A stretch of 64,000 bases of DNA, from NCBI RefSeq assembly GCF_026343335.1, contig NZ_JAPELX010000001.1, forward strand, positions 7,378,001 through 7,442,000, written 5' to 3'. Origin of the DNA: Streptomyces sp. NBC_00078. GTDB taxonomy: Bacteria; Actinomycetota; Actinomycetes; Streptomycetales; Streptomycetaceae. A model generated the notes under the pieces. It saw only the letters and a program-made list of their open reading frames with translations. It was not told where the DNA came from and made no database searches. Both the position numbers and the translations under genes were made by a program. This document shows, piece by piece, positions 31,004 through 37,994 of this stretch (position 1 is its first letter; every line of letters begins with the position of its first letter).

Positions 31004-32247
31004 GAAGGTCGTGCGGTACGGCTCCTGGCGGGGGTGGTGCGTTGGCCGGCCCTCTGCCCCACGGACTGCAGTGCCCCTTCGAGCGCGAACGTGGCCGCGC
31101 CCAGGCACACCGGGTCGGTGGGGATGGGGGAGAGGACGATCTCGGTGGCGGCCATCGGCCGCGGCAGCGCGTGCCGGGCGACGGCCTCGCGCACCTCCGT
31201 GACCAGGGGCTCGCCGAGGGCGGACGCTACCCAACTGCTGAGCACGACCACCTCGGGGTTGAACAGGTTGACCAGGTCGGCGATGCCCGCGCCGAGGTAT
31301 CTGACGGTGTCGCGGACCACCTTCAGCGCCACCGGGTCGTTGTCGCGCAGCCCCTGGGCCAGCGCGGCGATGGTGGCCGTCTGGTCCTCCGGGTACAGCA
31401 GCGGGCTGTCGGGGCTGAGCTCCCGCAGGTTCAGCATGATCCCGGACGCGCCGACGTAGGCCTCCACACAGCCGTGCTTGCCGCAGCGGCACGGTCTTCC
31501 GTCCAGGACGATCGTGGTGTGGCCCCACTCGCCGGCGCTGTTGCTCACGCCCCGGTGAAGCCCGCCGCCCAGCAGCAGCCCGGCGCCCACACCGGTTCCG
31601 AGGTTCACCACCACGGCGTCCCCGCGCCCGCGCGCGGCCCCGAACCACAGCTCGGCCACCGCGGAGGCGCGCAGCGGGTTGTCCAGGTACAGGGGGTAGG
31701 CGATGTACTCGGTGAGCAGGTCGAGCAGCGGCACGTCGTGCCAGTCCCAGTTCGGCGCGTACTCCGAGACGCCGCTCGCGCGGTCCACCTGCCCGGGCAC
31801 GCTCACGCCGACGCCGAGGACCCGGGCTCCCTCGATCCCGGCCTGCGCGACCACCGAGCCGACGGCGGCGGCGACATGGCTGACCACCTGCTCGGGGAGG
31901 CTCTCGCCGGGGCGCATGTCCTCGTCGGCGCGGGCGAGCACGTTCAGCGCGAGGTCGAACAGCTCGACATGGACGTACGTCTCCGCGATGTCCACGCCGA
32001 TCAGCGCGCCCCCTGACGCGTTGACGGCCACCAGGCCCCTGGGGCGCCCGCCCGCCGAGTCCTCGAACCCGACTTCCGTGATCATCCGCAGATCGAGGAG
32101 CTCGCCGACCAGCGTGGCGACCGTGGCGAGGCTCAGCCCGGTGGCTGCCGCCAGCTCCTGCCGGGAGGTGGGGGACTGGGCGATGATCTGGCGCAGCACC
32201 TCGTAGCGGTTCGCGGTGCGGATGTCACGTGATGTGCCGCGCCTCAT
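31000..32247 (-). CDS. ROK-family transcriptional regulator
   Basis: A 415-residue ROK (NagC/XylR-type) repressor. The N-terminal winged helix-turn-helix is RYEVLRQIIAQSPTSRQELA with LSLATVATLVGELLD (residues 15-53). The sugar-kinase-like domain has GVDIAETYVHVELFD near 82 and the ROK zinc motif CRCGKHGCVEAY near 255. GAGGGGAA precedes the ATG. It overlaps the GH30 gene (ATGA), so regulator and enzyme are made from one message. Its own promoter and the importer promoter share a 14-base motif over the -35 box, which indicates autoregulation and control of the importer by a galactoside-type inducer. Confidence 0.87.
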   Translation of the reverse strand: MRRGTSRDIRTANRYEVLRQIIAQSPTSRQELAAATGLSLATVATLVGELLDLRMITEVGFEDSAGGRPRGLVAVNASGGALIGVDIAETYVHVELFDLALNVLARADEDMRPGESLPEQVVSHVAAAVGSVVAQAGIEGARVLGVGVSVPGQVDRASGVSEYAPNWDWHDVPLLDLLTEYIAYPLYLDNPLRASAVAELWFGAARGRGDAVVVNLGTGVGAGLLLGGGLHRGVSNSAGEWGHTTIVLDGRPCRCGKHGCVEAYVGASGIMLNLRELSPDSPLLYPEDQTATIAALAQGLRDNDPVALKVVRDTVRYLGAGIADLVNLFNPEVVVLSSWVASALGEPLVTEVREAVARHALPRPMAATEIVLSPIPTDPVCLGAATFALEGALQSVGQRAGQRTTPARSRTARPS

Positions 32248-32305
32248 CGAGTTCCCCTCACTGCCGAACGTGCGGACCGGGGCACGTCGGCTCCGGCGCG
32301 GCGCA

Positions 32306-32352
32306 AATCTATGGTCTCCGGTGCCTTTCGACAAGGGGTTAGGAAAGGGGTT
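32306..32352 (-). promoter_or_regulatory. promoter and candidate ROK operator of the ROK-GH30 operon
   Basis: On the minus strand TTGTCG (32329-32334) and TAGATT (32306-32311) have a 17-base spacer, placing transcription start about 50 bases before the ATG. AACCCCTTGTCGAA overlaps the -35 box, and a second AACCCCTT lies 12 bases upstream, giving a direct repeat on one helix face. Confidence 0.6.
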
Positions 32353-32423
32353 TTAGAAAGTCCGGTCCCGGTACACCGTGCCGCGCGGCCTGCACGAAGG
32401 CGTCGGCGGAGATCAATCGGCGA

Positions 32424-33677
32424 TCAGCCCTCCAGTACCCCCCGCACGAACGCGTTGGTGAACTTTCCCGCCGGGTCCAGCGCCCGCACCAGCGCCCGGA
32501 AGTCGCCCAGTCGCGGATAACGGCCCCGCAGCACCGGCGCCGGCGTGGTGAACACCTTCCCCCAGTGGGGCCGCGCCTCGAAGGCGTCGAGTGCCTCCTC
32601 CACCCGCCGCACCACCGGCAGCACCGCCTCCGTGTCCTCGACCCAGGTGAAGTGCAGCGCCACGGTGTCCCGCCCGTACGCCGGGCTCAGCCACTGTGAG
32701 TCGGCTGCCACGGTCCGTACCTCGCAGATCTGCAGCACGGGCGCGACCGTCGTACGGATCGCGTCGAGCGCCCGCAGCGCATCGAGGGCGTGCGGCGCGG
32801 GCAGCAGATACTCGGACTGCAGCTCGGCACCGCTGCTCGGGACGAACTCGGCCCGGAAGTGCGGCAGCCGCTCGTGCCAGGGCCCCGGCGCCCCGAACTG
32901 CTCGGTGCAGTTGACCGCCGGCATACCCGGCACCGGATGCAGCTTCTCCGTGGCGGGCGCGGCCCATGGGAAGTCGGGCAGTGGCTGGTCGGAGCGCCGT
33001 TTGAGCCACACCTGCCGGAAGCCGGGCGCCCGCCAGTCGGTGAACAGGCTGACGCTGTACGCAGACGCCAAGATCGTCCCAAGCGTTCCGAAGTCCAGCC
33101 CGGTGAGCGGGAGTTCGGTGAACAGATGCTGCTCGACCTGGTAGGCGGGCTCCAGGTCGAGGGTGAGGGCGGTGACGACACCCAGGGCGCCCAGCGAGGT
33201 GACGGCTCCTTCGAAGCGCTCGTCGTCGCGCCCGATCGCCACCGTCGCCCCGTCCGCCGTGACCAGCTCCACCTCCCGCACCGCCGACGCGAGCGAGCCG
33301 TTGGTGACCCCCGAGCCATGGGTGCCGGTCGCGACCGACCCCGCGACGGAAATGTGCGGCAGGGACGCCATATTGGGCAGCGCGAGCCCGTGGGCGTCCA
33401 CCGCGCGGGCCAGTTCCGCATACCGGACCCCGCCCGAGACCCGTACCGTACGGGCCGTCGTGTCCACGTCGATCACCGGTGCCAGTCCGGCGACCGAGAG
33501 CAGGACGCCCTCGCTGCCCGGCTCGGCGATCTCGTTGAAGGAATGCCCGCTGCCCAGTACGCGCACCTTCGCGCTCGCGCCCACCAGGGCCCTGAGCGCG
33601 TCGAGCGAATGCGGGCGCTGGAGTTCCTTGGCCGCGTAGGTGATGTTGCCGGCCCAGTTGGTGACCGTCTCCGTCAT
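32424..33677 (-). CDS. aldO: alditol oxidase (xylitol/sorbitol oxidase)
   Basis: A 417-residue FAD-linked oxidase of the vanillyl-alcohol oxidase family. It closely resembles Streptomyces coelicolor AldO as I recall it: VTNWAGNITY at the start, VRVLGSGHSFNEIA with His45 as the covalent FAD attachment, PNMASLPHISVAGSVATGTH in the FAD domain, and substrate-domain stretches RAEFVPSSGAELQSEY and PHWGKVF. It oxidises the terminal hydroxyl of xylitol or sorbitol to an aldehyde with oxygen, producing hydrogen peroxide. No signal peptide. It stands alone, 176 bases from the ROK gene, without a visible transporter partner. Confidence 0.92.
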   Translation of the reverse strand: MTETVTNWAGNITYAAKELQRPHSLDALRALVGASAKVRVLGSGHSFNEIAEPGSEGVLLSVAGLAPVIDVDTTARTVRVSGGVRYAELARAVDAHGLALPNMASLPHISVAGSVATGTHGSGVTNGSLASAVREVELVTADGATVAIGRDDERFEGAVTSLGALGVVTALTLDLEPAYQVEQHLFTELPLTGLDFGTLGTILASAYSVSLFTDWRAPGFRQVWLKRRSDQPLPDFPWAAPATEKLHPVPGMPAVNCTEQFGAPGPWHERLPHFRAEFVPSSGAELQSEYLLPAPHALDALRALDAIRTTVAPVLQICEVRTVAADSQWLSPAYGRDTVALHFTWVEDTEAVLPVVRRVEEALDAFEARPHWGKVFTTPAPVLRGRYPRLGDFRALVRALDPAGKFTNAFVRGVLEG

Positions 33678-33848
33678 TCCTGCCGTCCCTCTACTTGAAG
33701 TGCGTGTACGTCGACCCTCTCATTTGCCGCCGCCACGGTAGAGAGCGTTTTCCTCACGGTTTCCGCGAACCCCTGCGCAATTCTCCAGCGCTGAACGCGG
33801 TTATCGGGTTGCGGATTTCGTTGTCTAGGCACCCGAGTAAGGCCGATC

Positions 33849-33888
33849 AGATAACTATCTGGCGATTGAGCTGCGATATCAGTAGTCT
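33849..33888 (+). promoter_or_regulatory. leaderless promoter with upstream inverted repeat
   Basis: TAGTCT (33883-33888) lies eight bases before the ATG of the flavin-binding protein gene, the distance of a leaderless transcript, and no ribosome site is present. AGATA-AC-TATCT at 33849-33860 is an inverted repeat about where a regulator of this promoter would bind. The -35 is poor. Confidence 0.4.
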
Positions 33889-33896
33889 GCGGGTTC

Positions 33897-34571
33897 ATGG
33901 TCCCTGAACCTCTGCCCGCTGCCCTTCCCCGGACCGAGCTGACCCGCCACCGCCGCCTGCGTGAGCAGGGCAGCCTGGAGCGGGCCGATCTGGACGCGAT
34001 CCTCGATGCAGGGTTCGTGTGCCATCTGGGAGTGGTGGTCGAGGCGCGGCCTCTGGTCGTGCCGACGGTCTACGGTCGCGACCGGCGGCAGCTCTATCTG
34101 CACGGCTCCGTGGCCAGCCGCAGCCTCGCCGGCGGCGCCCCGGTGTGTGTCACCGTCACGCACGTCGACGGCCTGGTCCTGGCCCGCTCGGTCTTCGAGC
34201 ACGGCGTGAACTACCGCAGCGCGATGATCCACGGCGAGGCCCGCAAGGTCACCGATCCCGACGAGAAGCTGGCAGGCCTGCGCCGCCTCACCGAGCAGGC
34301 GGCACCGGGCCAGTGGCAGTACGCCCGCCGCCCGGACCGTAAGGAACTCGCCGCCACCACCCTCCTCGCCCTCTCCCTCGAAGAGGCCTCGGTCAAGATC
34401 CGCACCGGCCCACCCGACGACGGCGACAGCGACGACGCGGCGCTCGGCGTCTGGGCCGGCAGCCTGCCCCTGACCTCGGTCTGGGGCGCCCCCGTACCCG
34501 ACCCGCTGCTCCCGCCCGGCATTCCCGTACCGGGACACATCGCGCGCCGCGAGGGGACCCGGCACGGCTGA
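33897..34571 (+). CDS. flavin-nucleotide-binding protein (pyridoxamine 5'-phosphate oxidase fold)
   Basis: A 224-residue cytoplasmic split-barrel protein of the Pyridox_ox_2/COG3467 group. LGVVVEARPLVVPTVYGRD, VCVTVTHVDGLVLARS and HGVNYRSAMIHGEARKVTD are the core strands that bind FMN or a similar cofactor in this group. Members include nitroimidazole-reductase-like proteins; the physiological substrate is unknown. It probably uses a leaderless start. A radical SAM gene follows 59 bases later on the same strand and may share its transcript. Confidence 0.8.
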   Translation: MVPEPLPAALPRTELTRHRRLREQGSLERADLDAILDAGFVCHLGVVVEARPLVVPTVYGRDRRQLYLHGSVASRSLAGGAPVCVTVTHVDGLVLARSVFEHGVNYRSAMIHGEARKVTDPDEKLAGLRRLTEQAAPGQWQYARRPDRKELAATTLLALSLEEASVKIRTGPPDDGDSDDAALGVWAGSLPLTSVWGAPVPDPLLPPGIPVPGHIARREGTRHG

Positions 34572-34630
34572 CAGCCGGGCGAAGGCATACCGTGAGGAGT
34601 CGAACGCCTGAGCCGGGAGGAGAGATCGGG

Positions 34631-35965
34631 ATGGGCAGCCGTACCGCACTGGTCGAGGATCTGATGGAGCGCTTCCCGCACGTACCGCGCGAAGCCGTCT
34701 TCAAGGAGGACCTGCTTCGCGGCGGGGTGGCCTTCGACCCGTCCGCGCTCAGCGACAACGAGTCCGGCGAGGTGAAGCCGAAGTCGTACTTCATCTTCTC
34801 CTTCGACCACGGCACCCTGCCGGAACTCGGTGAGGCCGCACTCAGGCGGCCCCCGGAGGAGATCATCCTCACCGGCGGCCCCTACGACCTGCGCCGGACC
34901 GTCGTCTCCGTGCGCGTGAACCCGACCTCGCCCTACCGCGTCGCCGCCGACGACGAGGGCGTGCTCGGGCTGTATCTCGACGGGAAGCGCATCGCCGACG
35001 TGGGCGTGCCGCCGATGCCCGAGTACTACCGGCACACCCTCTCCAACGGGAAGTCCGTCATGGAGGTCGCCCCGACCATCCAGTGGGGCTACCTCATCTA
35101 CCTCACCGTCTTCCGCGTCTGCCAGTACTTCGGCGCCAAGGAGGAGTGCCAGTACTGCGACATCAACCACAACTGGCGCCAGCACAAGGCCGCCGGCCGC
35201 CCCTACACGGGTGTCAAGGACGTCGAGGAGGTGCTGGAGGCCCTCGAGATCATCGACCGGTACGACACCCAGAAGGCCTCCACCGCCTACACCCTCACCG
35301 GCGGAGCGATCACCAAGACGGTCGCCGGACGCGACGAGGCCGACTTCTACGGGCACTACGCCAAGGCCATCGAGGAGCGCTTCCCGGGCCGGTGGATCGG
35401 GAAGGTCGTCGCCCAGGCCCTGCCGCGTGACGACGTGCAGCGCTTCAAGGACTACGGCGTGCAGATCTACCACCCCAACTACGAGGTGTGGGACCGGCGG
35501 CTGTTCGAGCTGTACTGCCCGGGCAAGGAGCGCTACGTCGGCCGCGACGAATGGCACAAGCGGATCCTCGACTCGGCGGAGATCTTCGGCGCGCGCAACG
35601 TCATCCCCAACTTCGTGGCGGGTGTGGAGATGGCCGAGCCCTTCGGCTTCACGACGGTCGACGAGGCCATCGCGTCGACCACCGAAGGCCTGCGCTTCTT
35701 CATGTCGCACGGCATCACGCCCCGCTTCACCACCTGGTGCCCCGAGCCGACCACCCCGCTCGGCAAGGCCAACCCCCAGGGCGCCCCGTTGGAGTACCAC
35801 ATCCGCCTGCTCCAGGCCTATCGCCAGACGATGGACGACTTCGGCCTCGCCTCCCCGCCCGGATACGGTCCTCCCGGACCCGGCCGCGCCGTGTTCTCCG
35901 TCAGCTCCTTCATGGACAGTCTTCCGGCACAGGAGCCCTCTGCCGAGGAGCCGACGAAGGTGTGA
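34631..35965 (+). CDS. radical SAM protein with unusual CX8CX2C cluster motif
   Basis: A 444-residue cytoplasmic protein. Cys164, Cys173 and Cys176 (in VCQYFGAKEECQYCDIN) are the evident ligands of a 4Fe-4S cluster, spaced CX8CX2C instead of CX3CX2C. After it come a Gly-rich LTGGAITK near 230, like the SAM-binding GGE region, and YHPNYEVWDRRLFE and GVEMAEPFGF strands that suit a TIM barrel. About 150 residues precede the cluster, longer than usual. GGAGGAGAG sets the ATG. The reaction is unknown. It follows a flavin-binding protein gene. Confidence 0.8.
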   Translation: MGSRTALVEDLMERFPHVPREAVFKEDLLRGGVAFDPSALSDNESGEVKPKSYFIFSFDHGTLPELGEAALRRPPEEIILTGGPYDLRRTVVSVRVNPTSPYRVAADDEGVLGLYLDGKRIADVGVPPMPEYYRHTLSNGKSVMEVAPTIQWGYLIYLTVFRVCQYFGAKEECQYCDINHNWRQHKAAGRPYTGVKDVEEVLEALEIIDRYDTQKASTAYTLTGGAITKTVAGRDEADFYGHYAKAIEERFPGRWIGKVVAQALPRDDVQRFKDYGVQIYHPNYEVWDRRLFELYCPGKERYVGRDEWHKRILDSAEIFGARNVIPNFVAGVEMAEPFGFTTVDEAIASTTEGLRFFMSHGITPRFTTWCPEPTTPLGKANPQGAPLEYHIRLLQAYRQTMDDFGLASPPGYGPPGPGRAVFSVSSFMDSLPAQEPSAEEPTKV

Positions 35966-36068
35966 CCCCCGCCGTACCGCCGGCGGGACCGAGGCGCCCA
36001 CAAATGCGGGCCGCGATCGATACGTTTTGACGTTCCTTCCGTATAACTCCCATAGCAACGAGGAGTGG

Positions 36069-36140
36069 ATGCCGGAGTACAGGGCCGAGGCCCTCGACGC
36101 GCAGGGGCGGGTCGTGGGGGTCGTGCACTGCGACCGGTAG
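36069..36140 (+). CDS. possible 23-residue microprotein
   Basis: ATG preceded by GAGGAG at ideal spacing opens a 23-codon frame ending HCDR and TAG, with a Glu/Ala-rich beginning and a VVGVVH core. It lies between the radical SAM gene and a strong terminator. The frame is too short to judge by codon use. It might be a small expressed peptide or chance. Confidence 0.3.
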   Translation: MPEYRAEALDAQGRVVGVVHCDR

Positions 36141-36150
36141 GACGGCGCCC

Positions 36151-36180
36151 ACCGGCGGTCGCCGTCCGGCGACCGCCGGT
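36151..36180 (+). terminator. strong terminator
   Basis: A perfect 13-base stem, ACCGGCGGTCGCC and GGCGACCGCCGGT, with a GTCC loop. It ends the radical SAM transcript ahead of the sigma-like/CBM2 gene. The remainder of the gap (36181-36307) holds GCAAC-TTC-GTTGC just before the next gene but no clear promoter. Confidence 0.75.
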
Positions 36181-36307
36181 CACCGGATTTGAATAGGGCG
36201 CTTGTCAGTTGTGTGAAAGACGTGAAAGGGTCGGTCCCTGCCCGAGGCTCCCCGCAACTTCGTTGCCAATAACGTGAGTTGACCTCGTTTGTGGATGCAG
36301 GAGACCC

Positions 36308-37780
36308 ATGCCCGACCTGCCGACCCCGAAGAACGCCGCCGAGGCCGCGCTGTTCTCCGAGTGCTGGGACGCGGTGCTTTCCTACGCCGATCTGTGCACC
36401 GCCGGCGCCGCCGCGGCCACACAGCTGGCCACGGAGGCGTTCACGCTCGGTGTACGTGAGGTCCGCGCCGCCGAGACCGCGGGCGACCGGAACAACGGCC
36501 GCCGCTCGCCCCGACTCCCCGTCATCCCGCTGCTGTTGACCGCCGTACGCACCACGGCGGCCGCGTGGGAGGCCTGCGGACAGGGTCACGACCTCGACCC
36601 CGATCTGCGCCTGTGGCTCAACTCGGACAAGGCCGCGCGCTATACCGGACTTCCGCTGCGTCGCCCGATCGCCCTGCGCGGCCTGCGCGATTTGCAGGAA
36701 CCGGACGCGGAACTGCTGTGGCTGGCCGAGGTGGAGGCGCTGCCGCGGCCCGTGGTGGCCCGACGCCTCGGCCTCGACCCGACTCTCCTGGGCGAGGAAC
36801 TCGCCCAGGTACGGGGCCTGTTCAGGGACCGTTGCCACCGCAACCACCTCGACACCCCGATGGACACGCAGTGCCGCAGTTATGCGCGCCTCCTCGACGC
36901 GATCACCAGGTCGCCCGCCGCCGACATCCCGCAGGACCTCTCGCGGCACCTCGCCACCTGCGTGGACTGCGCGGAGGCCGCCGCCTGTCTGCGTCCGCAG
37001 GGCGGCGGACTGCCGGCCGCCCTGGCCGGAGGGGTGATCGGCTGGGGCGGTCTCGCCTACCTGGAACGCCGTCGCCGCGCGGCCGAGGTACGCCTCGGCG
37101 CCGGACGCCCCGAGCTTGCCGACGGGAACAGCGAGCCCAAGGCCGCCGCCACGAACCGTGCGCGCACCGTGCGCAACGGCCTCCTGGTCGCGGCCGTGCT
37201 CGTGTCGCTGCTCGCGCTGGCCGTGTCGATGATGCCGTTCGGCAGCACCGGCGACGTCGCGACAGGCGACATCCCGACCGACAGCTCACCCGTGGCGGCA
37301 CCCCGCCCGTCCCTGCCCTCCGTCACCTCGTCGCCGATCGCCTCCCCCACGCCGTCCACCACCGCGACGAAGTCCGGCGACCGCAAGAACCCCGATCCGG
37401 AACCCCAGGGCACCTCCTCGGCCACGGCCACCGGCCGCCCGGTGCCCGACAAGAGCGAGCCCGCCACCTGCAAGGTCGCCTACGACCTGGTCAACCAGTG
37501 GCCCGACGGCTTCCAGGCCACCGTCTCCGTCACCACCACCGACGCCCTCGACTCCTGGCGGGTCGCCTGGTCCTTCCCGGACGGCCAGCAGACCAGCCAG
37601 ATGTGGGACGCGAGCTTCGCCCAGAACGGCTCCCGCGTCACGGCCGCCGCCGCCGACTACAACAGGTCCGTTCCCGCCGGCGGCACCCTCTCCTTCGGCT
37701 TCCTCGCCTCCTGGAGCGGCAAGAACGCGCCGCCGTACGACTTCACGCTGAACGGGCACGCCTGCACGAAAACCAGTTGA
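36308..37780 (+). CDS. membrane protein with sigma-like domain, zinc finger and external CBM2
   Basis: A 490-residue protein with an unusual domain order. Residues 13-55 and 130-180 look like degenerate sigma regions 2 and 4 (LFSECWDAVLSYADL; LLWLAEVEALPRPVVARRLG). Residues 190-229 hold a zf-HC2-like finger with His214, Cys218 and Cys221. One membrane helix spans about 290-310, then a Pro/Ser/Thr linker, then a cellulose-binding CBM2 domain (386-488) bounded by Cys388 and Cys486. The CBM should face outward while the sigma/anti-sigma-like part is cytoplasmic. This suggests sensing of cellulose at the surface and signalling to transcription, as with clostridial RsgI proteins; function is inferred. 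Confidence 0.75.
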   Translation: MPDLPTPKNAAEAALFSECWDAVLSYADLCTAGAAAATQLATEAFTLGVREVRAAETAGDRNNGRRSPRLPVIPLLLTAVRTTAAAWEACGQGHDLDPDLRLWLNSDKAARYTGLPLRRPIALRGLRDLQEPDAELLWLAEVEALPRPVVARRLGLDPTLLGEELAQVRGLFRDRCHRNHLDTPMDTQCRSYARLLDAITRSPAADIPQDLSRHLATCVDCAEAAACLRPQGGGLPAALAGGVIGWGGLAYLERRRRAAEVRLGAGRPELADGNSEPKAAATNRARTVRNGLLVAAVLVSLLALAVSMMPFGSTGDVATGDIPTDSSPVAAPRPSLPSVTSSPIASPTPSTTATKSGDRKNPDPEPQGTSSATATGRPVPDKSEPATCKVAYDLVNQWPDGFQATVSVTTTDALDSWRVAWSFPDGQQTSQMWDASFAQNGSRVTAAAADYNRSVPAGGTLSFGFLASWSGKNAPPYDFTLNGHACTKTS

Positions 37781-37819
37781 CGCACTGCTGCCGCAGCGGG
37801 CTACTGTGGCATCGGTTCG

Positions 37820-37842
37820 CACGGCGGCATAAGGCCGCCGTG
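37820..37842 (+). terminator. hairpin after the CBM2 protein gene
   Basis: CACGGCGGC and GCCGCCGTG form a 9-base stem with a 5-base ATAAG loop, 40 bases after the stop and just ahead of a micro-ORF. Could be a terminator or a leader structure. Confidence 0.55.
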
Positions 37843-37876
37843 TCCCAGGAGAGCCTGAACGAGGAGGTGTTGACCG

Positions 37877-37951
37877 ATGACTGTCATTGCGATGAGCGCT
37901 ACCCGCATCCAGTTCATCTTCATCAAGTCCACCTCCGTGGCCGCCGGCTGA
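37877..37951 (+). CDS. 24-residue micro-ORF upstream of rsgA
   Basis: An ATG with GAGGAGG eleven bases upstream opens a 24-codon frame beginning MTVIAMSATRIQ and continuing FIFIKSTSVAAG before TGA. The peptide is hydrophobic in the middle with a Ser/Thr/Ala tail. It lies between a hairpin and the rsgA start 43 bases later, so it may be a leader peptide affecting rsgA or an independent small protein. Confidence 0.45.
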   Translation: MTVIAMSATRIQFIFIKSTSVAAG

Positions 37952-37994
37952 TCTCACCACCACCATGCCGGGGCCGCCCCTTGAAGGGTCTCCC

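Noticed and set aside
34631..36140. RiPP biosynthesis cluster based on radical SAM plus short peptide ORF
   Set aside because: No SPASM/TIGR04085-type extra Cys cluster, RRE, protease or exporter is seen, and the 23-residue peptide has no precursor-like core.
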